Assembly: GCA_000444245.1 (NCBI GenBank)
Contig: ATSW01016232.1
Span: forward strand, 1-24,566
From: Botryllus schlosseri
Lineage: Eukaryota > Chordata > Ascidiacea > Stolidobranchia > Styelidae
Length of the DNA: 24,566 bases
Reading direction: 5' to 3'
This document shows, piece after piece, positions 8,179 to 17,854 of the stretch. Numbering within the stretch: the first letter of the stretch is position 1; every line of letters begins with the position of its first letter. Under the pieces are notes generated by a model. The model had not been told where the DNA came from, ran no database searches, and saw only the letters and a program-made list of their open reading frames with translations. The translations under genes were made by a program, and so were the position numbers.

Positions 8179-8300
8179 CAGTGTTGGGATCTATAGTCAC
8201 TACCTTCGAGTCACTAGTAATCTCGAGTCATTGCACATTTTGACTCGAGCCAAGTCATCACAATTCAAGTCAAGTTGTCTTTTCGGAGTGGTACAAGGCA
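8179..8300. mobile_element. ACTCGAGTC-rich element (copy 3)
   Basis: Begins CAGTGTTGGGATCTATAGTC and continues with CTCGAGTCATT and GACTCGAGCCAAGTC. It is the opposite orientation of the terminus at 1751. The right boundary is not clear, so this is a truncated or diverged copy. Confidence 0.5.
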
Positions 8301-8674
8301 TGATTATGTCTTTGCATTTTGCTAGCTGTTAGAAATACAGAATGCTTGGTCATTTATTTTGGATCGATCAAAGTGTCAATAGTAAGTATTTGTTAAGTTG
8401 TGGTAGAAGCAGTCCAAAAACATGAGCAATTGAGTAAATAAGTCGGCAATACATAATTAAGTAATGTAAAAAGTAGGAGTACTTTGTTACTGACGAACTC
8501 TTCTCGGATTCTTCAGGATCGAGATTTTAACTTAAAAGACAGAAACACGGTCGGGATTTAATCAGGATTCCGTTTTGTCGGACTGGATCAGGTCCGGATT
8601 CCCAAAAAACATGATACGTAGTTACGTACGCTTCTGCTATATACGGCGTAGTTTTTGTGTTACTGATTCAACGC
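8301..8674. other. Gene-free stretch, nothing firm
   Basis: AT-rich sequence with repeated CGGGAT / CGGATT words (8512-8606), possibly part of the hAT element starting at 8675. No supported exon. Confidence 0.35.
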
Positions 8675-9330
8675 TAGGGTTGGGACTTCGGGATCAAATT
8701 TGAAACCCCGGGATTTGCGCTTCTCAATTCCGGGATTTCCCCGGATTAGCTACACACACAACATTCATTCCTTGTAGTATTGACGCAAAAACATGCACCC
8801 GTGAATACGAATGAAACCCAGCGGCCGAAGGCCACCCGGATAATGAGCGTTTAAATTCATGTACCGCCTGTTTCGTGTAGAAGTTGATTCGTCAAACGTG
8901 ATCGAAAAACGTCCAATGTTGCGTTTCATTGCCATAAGCTCTTCTTCCACACACGGATTTATTTGCTGTGCTCGATCACCAAGTCACGAACCCGTTTGCG
9001 ACATCTTGACAAGTCACAGCCATAAGCCTTGAAGGCCCGACGAATTCACTCACTTTGGGTAATTGAATAAATGTTANCCCGTCCACAGCAGTTAACTGGT
9101 TAAGAAGTTCATNGAGGCGAGGCTTATGCGATTTATTTTATAGGAATCGATCTTCCTCATNTTCATTTTTNGCNGATCTTTCTTTGACGTGTCCGATTGA
9201 ATCATGCATGATTTAANTACTANCATTTGTACGGACCTTAAATGCGTTATCAGNCCCTTTNTGCTAGACACTGAAGNTTTNAAAACGNCTTGACACAAGT
9301 TGCATTTGGCTTTTTATGTAGATTTATAAA
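8675..9330 (-). pseudogene. Broken hAT-family transposase with BED zinc finger
   Basis: On the minus strand, about 9320-9220 encodes KAKCNLCQ and, further on, LITHLRSVQ: a C-x2-C ... H-type BED finger whose last histidine is replaced or lost (VQ for VH). At 8950-8765 the frame reads MKRNIGRFSITFDESTSTRN and RRYMNLNAHY, the conserved start of the hAT RNase-H-like catalytic region with its first acidic residue in TFDE. The middle (about 9091-8951) keeps recognisable pieces only across frame changes, and the frame stops before the rest of the catalytic core and the dimerisation domain. The element terminus TAGGGTTGGGACTTCGGGAT is at 8675. It is a 3'-truncated fossil; twelve undetermined bases fall at 9077-9288. 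Confidence 0.7.
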
Positions 9331-9748
9331 ACAAACAGTTTCGTCAAACATGTGATTTTCTCTTTGCATTGACATCTTCGAAATTTGCTATTATTGGACC
9401 TGTATTTCACCTCCACAGCACCGTCCTTGTGACTTTCCGATACCAAGTTACATACACTGCTACGATTCGTAGACTACGACGGAAGTGATCGTGTAGTTCA
9501 TTGTTATGCCATAGTTGGCTTTAATATCAAATGATTGTGAATTGTTTTAGACGATCAGCAGAGTTTGTAACATTGCTTTATTACCAAAATAAGAGATATG
9601 GCGCTATGTAAGCCTTGGAAAATGCTGTTTACAAATCCCGGGATCGGTTCAATGCATTCTCAATCGCCAACTCCCCGGTAAAACTGGTACCAAGCTTGAT
9701 TAACCGGTGCTATTTAGCAAGTCGTATAAGGGTATTTGATATTAGCAG
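9331..9748. other. Gene-free stretch, nothing recognised
   Basis: No supported exon, RNA gene or repeat. An isolated good acceptor (CCTGTATTTCACCTCCACAG, ending 9420) is followed by short frames only. Confidence 0.35.
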
Positions 9749-9756
9749 CTGTCCAC
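9749..9756 (+). repeat. 8-bp target site duplication, left
   Basis: CTGTCCAC, repeated exactly at 11719-11726 on the other side of the palindromic element, as expected for hAT insertion. Confidence 0.85.
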
Positions 9757-10427
9757 TAGGGTTGTCCAAAATTTGGAAAATCTCAAAAATGTTGGGTATC
9801 AATGTAGATTATTGATAAAAAAACAGCAAAGAGCCTGGAATAAGCTCACAGCAAAGTCGTTGAGATTTGTCGCAAAGCGTTTGTAAGTACTAAGTAGCCA
9901 CCGACGAGTGGGCGTGCCAGCGGCCATAGAACGGCAACAAGACTAGTAATCACGAAATCGCGACTCTCAATTGACTAATCGGCTATGCTTCAATGATCAC
10001 GCCGGTGGTGACTTGCTGATTAGTTGTTAAAGGAGTTTGCTAACTGCGGTGATTTTGTAAGCGCATTGTAGGTTGGTTGGCAGATAATGATTTAAGATTA
10101 ATTCAGGACATGTTGAGTTACTAAGAACATGATGATGAACATACAACAGCTGCTTCGCATGAACTTAAAAGCATGACTGTCTTATTGTGAAGGAAACCGC
10201 AGAAGCCCACATGTCTGTTTTGACCCAGTGAAAGCACAAAACACGCGAAGAAATATTGCAAAGGCGCTTATGCAAGTGGCGAACGAATTTCTTGTTTCAG
10301 AAGGGATGCATCATCATTGAATACAAATATAAAGCTTAACAATGACACTGCACTGAAGTCTCTAATGCTCTAAGGATTGGCCGAATCAGCATTTTATGCT
10401 GGGTACTTATTAAACTCTTATAGCAAA

Positions 10428-10511
10428 ATGAATTCCCTCGTAAGTGCTGTCAAAGTCGTCAATGATGCTGTAGAAAGAGGTGTAAAGTTAAGACAGACTA
10501 TGCTGGTATGA
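10428..10511 (+). pseudogene. Coding remnant in the left arm of the palindrome
   Basis: A 27-codon frame, MNSLVSAVKVVNDAVERGVK then LRQTMLV, ending in TGA. In the same frame upstream it reads GLAESAFYAGYLLNSYSK. The right arm encodes nearly the same peptide, and the changes preserve amino-acid character (V/I, A/V), so it derives from a real protein. The VxNDxAERGVxL pattern seems familiar from invertebrate transposon-related proteins, but I cannot name the family with confidence. Confidence 0.4.
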
Positions 10512-10946
10512 CCGCAGCAAAAAGACAGGTTGCTGGTATATCTTAGCATGACCTGAATGAATCTTGAATCATTACCGGCTGCAACACTACAATTGCTGAA
10601 ATCAAACCAGACATTGATATAAAACGAGCTTAAAATGTGTTGAAGCGGTGCGATAGTTACATTTCTTCGGGGTTCCATTATATAAGCTATCTGGTCAGCC
10701 CATATAACATCTTCTGAGCATATAAGATTTTGTGCGGCAACCATCTCACATATGGTGTGCTGCACCAGTTTTCAATGACTAATATACTTTACTTACGCCC
10801 AGAAAAGTTTGAGCACTGACGTAATTGCAACCATAACTAGGTATTTCTCGGATTTATGTTTAGTGCACAATCATTCACCGTTTCACCTCTGTCATGCCTG
10901 CAATTCTCTAAGGCTAATCTATGCAAGCAAACTGTCTTTTCAATGG

Positions 10947-11033
10947 TCATGCCAGCATAGTCTGTGCTTGTACCTCTTCAACTCTTTGGGCTGCATCATT
11001 GATGACTTTGACAGCACTTACGAGTGAATTCAT
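10947..11033 (-). pseudogene. Coding remnant in the right arm of the palindrome
   Basis: The mirror copy of 10428-10511: MNSLVSAVKVINDAAQRVEE then VQAQTMLA and stop, in the opposite direction. It is one codon longer than the left-arm copy and equally incomplete. Confidence 0.4.
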
Positions 11034-11718
11034 TTTGCTGTAAGAGTCCCCAGTATAAACAGCTGATTCAGCCGATCCTTAGGGCATTCTAGACTTCAAT
11101 CATATATCACGACTGGAACCTAATAAGATCAGACAAAGTATTGTCATTGTTAAGCTTTATATTTGTATTCAATGATGATGCTTCCCTTCTGAAACAAGAA
11201 ATTCGTTCGCCACTTGCATAAGCGCCTTTGCAATATTTCTCAGCAGGTTCTGTGCTTTCCCTCGGTCAAAACAGACATGTAGGGCAAGGCGGTTTCTTCA
11301 CAATAAGACAGTCATGCATTAAGTTTGTGTGAAGCAGTTGTTGTTTGTTCATCATCATCATGTATTTAGTAACTCAACATGTCCTTAATTATTCCTAAAT
11401 CATTATCTGCCAACCAACCTACAATGCGCTTACAGAATCACCGCCGTTAGCAAACTCCTTTAACAACGAATCAGCAAGCCACCACCGTCATGATCATTGA
11501 AGCATAGCCGATTAGCCAATCAAGAGTCGCGATTTCGTTATTACTAGTCTTGTTGCCGTTCTATGGTCGCTGGCCTGCCCACTCATCGGTAGCTACTTTC
11601 AAACGCTTTGCGACAAATCTTAACGACTCTCCTGTGAGCTTTTACCAGGCTCATTGCTGTTTTTTATCGATAACCTATAGAATGAGACATTGATACCCAA
11701 CATTTTTGGACAACCCTA

Positions 11719-11726
11719 CTGTCCAC
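11719..11726 (+). repeat. 8-bp target site duplication, right
   Basis: CTGTCCAC, identical to 9749-9756. Confidence 0.85.
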
Positions 11727-12241
11727 CCATCATAAAACCTAAAACTCGATAAGATAGCTGATTTTGGATATATTACAGCCTCAGCTGATGATGTCTATGC
11801 CATTTTGAGAGAATGAAGAATACGTATCGCGAATCGGATCACAAGAAATTACACGCTGAATGACTACAGTCATTTAATTATGTTATTGAATAAATCATGT
11901 TGATGATTTACTAGAATTTGAGAATGTAGACTTGCGTTTTTGGTTATATGCCTGATTTTTGTTACCATTTTCCAATTTACGCTGTTAAGCAATGGTTCGT
12001 GAATATTGGAATGTCATTGTTGCTATTCCATGTTAAACTCTAGATAACTAAGGTTTATCTTGATACAGTAGCTTGTGTGTGTCAGCATAAATATGTTTGG
12101 CTATTATCTATGCGGTAATGGGCAAAAGTAATTGACGTTTGAGATATTCCCTGCAATTTTTCTTCTTTTTCATTGATGATGTAACTTCCGTAATGTAGCA
12201 TAACCGATTTTGAAGCATCGCTGCGAACTTTGTTTATAGTT
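11727..12241. other. Gene-free stretch, nothing firm
   Basis: No exon or RNA gene is seen. The last part (GTAATGTAGCATAA, 12190-12203, to ACTTTGTTTATAG) resembles the end of the tandem unit that follows the next hAT element (CTAATGTAGCAGTAA ... CTTTGTTT), suggesting the hAT inserted into a tandem array. Confidence 0.35.
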
Positions 12242-12899
12242 TAGTGGTTCTCAACTCATTTGACTTCGCGTACTAGACTTCGAAACAAATGTTACGGGCC
12301 TGTGAAACTTCAAAAATCAAAATTAACCCTAAATTTAAATGCGACGTGTAGGAAACTTGAATGTAATGTCGGAAACTACATTTAATGCTGCCTTTTTGAT
12401 ACTAGATATCTGTATGTGCATCAGTTTAAGTTTCTGCAAGGCGAAGCTCGCGTAGCCGTGTCAAAGTTCACTAACTTGATTTTGATTGGTCGGTATCCTT
12501 TTAAAGAAATGCGACTTCGCTGTTTGCAATAACTTCGACTGCCAAGTGTCGCGTAATTGCACTGTCGGAATTTGAAGAAATTTGTATGAAAGTATCCGTG
12601 TAGCTTTTACATATGAGTTGTCTGAAACGAGTTGGGTAGGCTACTTTTTAACGTGCACTTTTGTGAAACACTTGCACCATTGTGACAAACGCACAAAGTA
12701 GACCATGAACTACTAATCACAACAGCAAACACACTCCAAACCAATAAATTAATTTAAAATTTGAAGTTTTATTTCCTAAATTATAGGCCTAGACAACTGT
12801 CCAACTTCTTTCAATTTAGAAATGAGATGAAACAAATTCTGATATTTTCGGCTGACCGACTGTGAAAACTGGTCAAGGGCCGGCCGTTGAGAACCACTG
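12242..12899. mobile_element. Non-autonomous hAT element, 658 bp
   Basis: The left end TAGTGGTTCTCAAC and the right end GTTGAGAACCACTG are inverted with one mismatch in 14; CAGTGGTTCTCAA is a classic hAT terminus. The interior has no transposase frame. The 8-mers on each side do not match well, so the target duplication has decayed or the ends are slightly mis-set. Confidence 0.65.
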
Positions 12900-12908
12900 G
12901 CTTTGTTT

Positions 12909-13370
12909 CTATGCTATTGCAGATCAGCTGATCGTTCAAATTTGCCATTCAATGAACTATTTTTGCTGCATTTTACTTGATTTGTCTGTAATTGTGCCCG
13001 TATTTAATGTTCTAATGTAGCAGTAAGTCGAGATGAGCATTGCTATGGACTCTCAAGTCGACTGGCTTAGTGTCGATGCTATTTCAGATCTGCTGATCGT
13101 TCGAATTTGCCGTGCGATGAACTATTTCTGCTGCTTTTTCCTTCATTTGTCTGTAAATGTGCCTGTATTAATTGTTCTAATGTAGCAGTAAGTCAAAATG
13201 ACGATTGCTGTGTAGGCGTACGTTTTCAAGTTGACTGAGTTTTGTTTGTATGTTATTTCAGATCAGCTGAAATATGCTGTGCAATCAACTGTATATTTCT
13301 GTTTTAACGTAATTTCCTATCAATATGCCCGTTTTATCTTTCCAATGATGCAATAACTCGTATTCACATG
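12909..13370. repeat. Tandem array of about 165-175 bp units, roughly three copies
   Basis: Landmark AGATC(A/T)GCTGA occurs at 12921, 13086 and 13260. Each unit continues with TTGCC(A/G)T, ATGAACTATTT(T/C)TGCTGC, TTTGTCTGTAA(T/A)TGTGCC and TCTAATGTAGCAGTAAGTC. The third unit is the most diverged. The landmark in unit 1 contains the palindrome GATCAGCTGATC. No coding frame is conserved between units. Confidence 0.75.
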
Positions 13371-13388
13371 CAATATTCCACTGTAGTT

Positions 13389-13600
13389 CAGTGGTTCCCG
13401 ACTTTTTTTCTTGATTCCCCTCTTCGGATTAATTCCGCTGCTTATCCCAAACCCAAAACCCCTCCACTCAATCATTAGAAATGCCCCCTCCAATAGAAAT
13501 TGGCAATCTTTTGTATTGTAACGACAAGTGCAAGTTAAGACGTCTAAAAATTTATTGTGAAGACATGTGAAAGGAAAATCAACGATGGTGGCTGTTGATA
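13389..13600. mobile_element. Left end of a hAT-type element
   Basis: CAGTGGTTCCCGACTTTTTTTCTTGATTCCCC begins at 13389 (given in part as terminus and poly-T). It is followed by pyrimidine-rich ACCCCTCC and GCCCCCTCC blocks, a common hAT MITE layout. The matching right end was not found, so the right coordinate is only indicative. Confidence 0.4.
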
Positions 13601-14003
13601 TTGATTTATTAAATTTGGTTATTCTGCTTCAATTTCAAATCGCGTTACGCACAACTTTTGTGCTTCCTTAATACCACTTGTAACATTAGTATACGAAGTC
13701 GATAGATATATCGATCCCTCCAATCGTCCTATGCATGCTGTTACCATGAATTCGTTGTGACTTGTCAATTCTCTGTGACAAGACTGATAACAGTCCATTC
13801 ATTTCTACTATGGACCGTGCCAAATGTAGTTCTGTAAGTTCAACCAGCCCATCGTGGCATGTTTTCATATTGCCACCATGTGATTGTTATTTCAAAACGT
13901 CTGGGAAAATCCAATGTTACGAAATATGTGTGTTCCATAACTTTTTTTTGCAATTTTGTATCCGGAAACGATATAAATTGGTATACCTAAGATCACTCTA
14001 AAA
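13601..14003. other. Gene-free stretch, nothing recognised
   Basis: No splice-bounded exon or repeat with a partner. Short overlapping frames on both strands at 13686-14001 have no splice context or family resemblance. Confidence 0.35.
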
Positions 14004-14193
14004 CAGGGGTGTTCAACCATCGGCCGTCACAGTGCGATCCCAATTCAATATTGTGGAAAACCCATGTAGCTGAAATTCTTCATTCCTTGATAAATTTTTG
14101 CCCTTGATTCTTGCTGGTTCGCTACGTGAACACCATGCCTATGCGATGTATACGAAATGCAGCCGTGAATAGCCAAAACGTTGAACACCCCTG
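14004..14193. mobile_element. Small hAT MITE, 190 bp
   Basis: CAGGGGTGTTCAAC at the left and GTTGAACACCCCTG at the right are perfect 14-bp inverted repeats. Flanks (CTCTAAAA and CTCTCTAG) agree in only five of eight positions, consistent with an old insertion. Confidence 0.75.
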
Positions 14194-14694
14194 CTCTCTA
14201 GCCTTCTGCTTTCAGTTCACAGTGCATTTCTGCCAGATATATGTATCCACTGAATTTTATGTTGCATTCGAGTGCTGTGTTCAGCGCTTAACTGAACCTT
14301 TCGTATGCCTAGGCGTACTTGTGCATTTTTGCAATCTCCAAAATAACTTGTCATCGCGATTTTGGTTTCAATGGTAACGGAAAAATACTTCATAAATAAA
14401 TGAATCGAGTGATCATATCGTCTCTTTAATGCGACTAAAACTCGCAGAGTGCTAAGTAGTAAACTGGATAGCTCGTGACAATAGTTCTCCCGGCATCTGG
14501 TAATGTACTTCTAGTCAGTAAAAGCCTCTGAAATCATAAATATATATACCAGGATGACAAATATTGTCAGTGTCACACTGATTAATTATATGTAGTTTAT
14601 GGTGATTGACAGGAATGGAATGGCGCCTGAATACCGGAACTTGGCGGAACTGCTCCGCACTGCATTCACGACATATTCGTTTGATTTCAAACAC
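14194..14694. other. Gene-free stretch, nothing recognised
   Basis: Open frames at 14194-14377 lack splice context and begin inside the preceding MITE. A short TA-rich run (ATAAATATATATACC) lies at 14537-14551. Confidence 0.35.
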
Positions 14695-14702
14695 CTTACA
14701 GC

Positions 14703-14887
14703 CAATGTTCCCTCTAAGCTGCGCAAATGCGCGGTGCTGACACGGTCTCTGCGCACAGAAAATCTAAATTGCGCACAAAAAATCCGAAGTGATGACCGTT
14801 TTTTAGTCGTTACGCACTGTTGTCCAAGGGTCTGCGCAGTGAATTGATGAGTGTGCGCAGACTCGTCATGAATTAGAGTGAACATTG
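14703..14887 (+). mobile_element. GCGC-rich hAT-type MITE, copy 1 (185 bp)
   Basis: Ends CAATGTTCCCTCTAA and TTAGAGTGAACATTG are inverted repeats (one mismatch in 15). Flanking CTTACAGC (14695-14702) and CTTACAGA (14888-14895) are a 7-of-8 target duplication. The interior is rich in TGCGCA words. The same family is present in reverse orientation at 19413-19606. Long open frames crossing it on both strands are a by-product of its GC content. Confidence 0.85.
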
Positions 14888-14895
14888 CTTACAGA

Positions 14896-15923
14896 CCAGT
14901 TGGAGACGCATGGTATCACCCACTGAGCTCTATCACGACACAATAATAAACTTCATTCGATAGCTTAAACTTCATTGTGACGCAAGACGTATTTTTGATT
15001 AATCGACTGTTTTAAAACGAAGAATTTTGTCCACCATGTTGTCCGCGGCCCCCACCTGGTCTGCGGAGCAATTCTGCCTCGATCAAGAAAGAAAAAGGTA
15101 TGACGTTGTTTTTAATTTGAATTTGTAACTGTGAATGTCATTCCAAGGCATTTTATTTCTTGGTGAAGGCCAGGAAGACATTGTGTATCTGAAAACTGCA
15201 TTATCCTACAAGTGTCGCCTTGTCTGATATTCTCTTTCATCAATCAAGGTATCGTGTAATCCAAGATTTCTAGGCGCGCGATAGTTAGTAGATCGAATTC
15301 GCACTTGGTGTCGGTTGCCGGTGCGACAGCAATTTAAATTTGGGGATTTTGAAAAGATGGAGGTGCGAGCCTCTTACCCTGGATACCCCTCTGTCTTGAC
15401 CTCTCAAAGACATGTTTGCGCTGCCACGAGAATAATTATTATCACTGTCATTAAAATTTACCAACAAGTTGCTGCAATATTGATAAATAAGGTACAAAAT
15501 TACTAATTTACCGAAGAGCCATATGTTATACCCAAAAGAGCCATATATGGCTTGCGAGCCATAGGTTCCCGACCACTGGTATAAATTCAGCCTGCATCAC
15601 TTATGCACTCACAACCAGTATAGTGGGAAACGAGTCAAACATGCACCATGCTTCGGATATCCAAATACTGGGATTTTTTTGTGAATTGATTATTTTAGTT
15701 GAACGATAATTTCAAAAGAGTACTCTAATCTGTTTCCTTACTATATTACAATAGCATTGACAGAAAATTGTTGTGCAATATACATGGAGTAGGTATATAT
15801 TTGAGGAAACAGGTATATTTTTTCAAGGCAATACTCTTGGTGTGCCCTTTATGGAATTAACGGCACCATGACAAGCGTATGAACAGAGCATCAAAGTTTC
15901 CATTATCCACTTATTTCGATTCA
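14896..15923. mobile_element. Gene-free stretch with a hAT right end at 15578
   Basis: A run of AGAGCCATATATGGCTTGCG and GAGCCATAGGTTCCCGACCACTG ends at 15578. This AGAGCC / TTCCCGAC-CACTG layout is a well-known hAT MITE terminus, read reversed as CAGTGGTCGGGAACC. A GTCCGCGGCCCCCACCTGGT block at 15040-15059 may be part of the same or another element. The left end was not found. From 15579 to 15923 nothing is recognised. Confidence 0.45.
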
Positions 15924-16500
15924 GGTTTCAGCATATTATGACCGCATCCGTATATCCGCTATGTAATAGATGGACTTTCGACAATCTTCCGCCATATTAG
16001 CTTGGTTAGCTTTTCCTCTCTTTAGAAATTGTTTCCACATATTTATGATCTTGGTTTCTGCATATTACGACAGTATCACTGTCTGCTGTCATCGGTCGAG
16101 ATTGGGCAATCCTACACCAGATTAGCCTGGAACTCACATGGATGGCCTTTCCTCTCTTTAGAAATGGTTTCCACATATTTAAGATCTTGGTTTCTGCATA
16201 TTACGACAGTATTACTGTCCGCTGTCATCGGTGGAGATGGGGTAATCTTCTGTCAAATTAGCCTGGAGCTCGCACGGTTGGCCTTTCCTCTCTTTAGAAA
16301 TGTTTTCCACATATTTTTTATCCTGGTTTCAGCATATTTTGAACGTATCATTGTCCGCCATATCATCGGTGGACATTGGGCAATCCTTCGCCAGATTAGT
16401 CTGGAACTGGCATGGATGGCTTTCCACTCTCTAGACATCTTCTCCACTTACGTAGATCCTAGTTTCAGCATATTATGACCGTATCAAAGTCCGCTATGTC
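15924..16500. repeat. 136-bp tandem array, about four units
   Basis: The landmark (G/A)GTTTC(A/T)GCATATT recurs at 15924, 16053, 16189, 16325 and 16461 (spacings 129, 136, 136, 136). Units share GTCATCGGT, GGCAATC, AGATTAGCCTGGA, GGCCTTTCCTCTCTTTAGAAA and TCCACATATTT in varied forms. A 149-codon frame runs through it because the unit is nearly open, but outer units do not keep it. No transcript signal is evident. Confidence 0.85.
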
Positions 16501-17185
16501 ATCGATGTTCCATTCTTATAGGCCGTGAAGTTTATATTTCCGCATCTTCTTCTATGGAATAAAATAATAATATTTGAAGCTTTCTAAACCATGCGAACTG
16601 TTATGAGATAATAATGATTGACACTAGACTTGCGATGAGATAATGATTGACACAAGACTTGCAATCTAATACTTATTTTATTACGAATAGAATCACTCAC
16701 GTACTAGAATTGGTCAGCACTACGTTTAACAATAGAATAAGGTACGTTACCGGTACTTAACCTGCATTTTTCTATGAAATAATTACTGTACCTACATTTT
16801 CTTGCAAATCAATAAGTTTTAAAATGCTGAATTTCTTATTGCTTTATAACTATTTTTGGTCACTCATCGCCAAGAACAACACAAGCTAGACGCAGTAGAC
16901 TCGTCAATGGTCACTGGGTTGGAACAAAACATTTGAGGTCATAGGTGAATGAACATATTCAGTCATTAATCCGGATATCACAACGACTAACATAGAAAAT
17001 AGTCGCATAAACCAAGGGTTACTTCCTAAATATAATAAAAGTGAAGTATTATCGTCATATCATATCTTGGAAAGGGCAATCGAATATCGCAAGCATTATT
17101 TCAGCTATGGTTCATCGCACACTAATCCAACAGAATTTGTGTTTGGTTATTTTTCTCCCGCCATAACTAGCTCTCTCTGCCGCAG
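16501..17185. other. Gene-free stretch, nothing firm
   Basis: A tandem duplication of about 30 bp (ATGATTGACACTAGACTTGC, then ATGATTGACACAAGACTTGC) is at 16613-16663. Otherwise nothing is recognised up to the acceptor at 17185. Confidence 0.45.
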
Positions 17186-17299
17186 TATTCATGTCGAATT
17201 GCATTGAAAAATGTTGTTGTCTATCGTGTTGGCTGAGGGAGGATAAAAGTATCGCGCTCTTGGGAATTCGTTGGAATCGGAAATTCATGCAGAAAGCAG
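17186..17299 (+). CDS. Candidate exon: Cys-rich, phase 1-1
   Basis: A strong acceptor (AGCTCTCTCTGCCGCAG) and donor (CAG/GTAAGT) bound 114 bp open in only one frame, with phase 1 at both ends. The peptide starts FMSNCIEKCCCLSCWLRED and ends NRKFMQKA. The cysteine cluster C-x3-C-C-C-x2-C followed by basic residues could be a membrane-proximal palmitoylated or metal-binding stretch. Phase makes it compatible as a continuation of the receptor tail from 8035. Alternatively ATG 17191 could begin a separate gene after an untranslated leader. No family was recognised. Confidence 0.42.
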
Positions 17300-17506
17300 G
17301 TAAGTTGTATATTTTTTAAATTGAGATTTTTCAAGAAAATATCTTAGCATTGATAGGCAGTATCGAAAGTTTGGATTCCTAACTAGTTCTTGTCGTTTTC
17401 GCCTATCAGGTATACCGTATTGTTGTATTGTTCCCCATGAAAGTGCGGGTCAGTTTCTCGCTAACTTTAGGAATAGCAAAAAGTAGTGTAATTACTAAAA
17501 ATTCAG

Positions 17507-17529
17507 GAACGGTTTTGAATTTTGCCCAG
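17507..17529 (+). CDS. Candidate 23-bp micro-exon linking the two flanking candidates
   Basis: The acceptor ATTACTAAAAATTCAG includes a branch-point-like TTACTAA, and the donor is CAG/GTAATC. Phase 1 in and phase 0 out would connect 17186-17299 to 17855-18100 and add eight residues (GTVLNFAQ, the first codon split). The short length and weak pyrimidine tract make this tentative. Confidence 0.2.
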
Positions 17530-17854
17530 GTAATCCATTGGACAAGCATCGAAAGAGAAGTTTTCCGACATTAACTGACATGCAAGACTGCCGTCAATCC
17601 ATATCTGCATGCTGCATCCTGCAAAGAAGAGCATATAAAGTCTGCCAAGTGTTCAATTGAATTTAGTGCTGAAGAGAACCTTAAACAAAGAAAGTTAACA
17701 TTTACACCCATTTCTTGGCCACTTGGAATGGAACATTCACAGTTTCACACCCGTCAGTACTGGTACCTATTGACAGTGCACAAACGCATGGAAACTCCTG
17801 CTCATGATATAACTGCTGTGACCGCGATTGTTTTGCAAGTGTCTCTTTCTTCAG

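Larger units (their letters stand above)
9757..11718. mobile_element. hAT-like element that is a giant palindrome (1,962 bp)
   Basis: Perfect 8-bp duplications (CTGTCCAC) flank terminal inverted repeats starting TAGGGTTGTCCAAAA. The arms continue inward: roughly 9757-10560 is the reverse complement of roughly 10900-11718, with substitutions and small indels. Examples of mirrored words are CTTGTTTCAGAAGGGA, GTAGGTTGGTTGGCAGATAA and CTTCAATGATCA. Only about 340 bp at the centre is unpaired or weakly paired. Both arms hold the same short reading frame in opposed orientation (10428-10511 + and 10947-11033 -). It has no complete transposase, so it was presumably moved in trans. It could fold into a very long hairpin. 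Confidence 0.8.

Noticed and set aside
8341-8381. Possible receptor exon (TACAG acceptor, GTAAGT donor) with VIYFGS
   Set aside because: The acceptor lacks a pyrimidine tract, the peptide does not follow the YAxV(D/N) pattern, and it would leave phase 0.
8620-8690. Short frame SAIYGVVFVLLIQR that resembles a tyrosine motif exon
   Set aside because: No usable acceptor, no donor, and it runs into a hAT terminus.
14586-14885. 99-codon minus-strand and 82-codon plus-strand frames
   Set aside because: Both lie largely within a GCGC-rich MITE with clear ends and target duplications; the GC content keeps frames open.
16029-16478. 149-codon open frame
   Set aside because: It runs through the 136-bp tandem array and repeats the same peptide blocks with decay; a satellite artefact.
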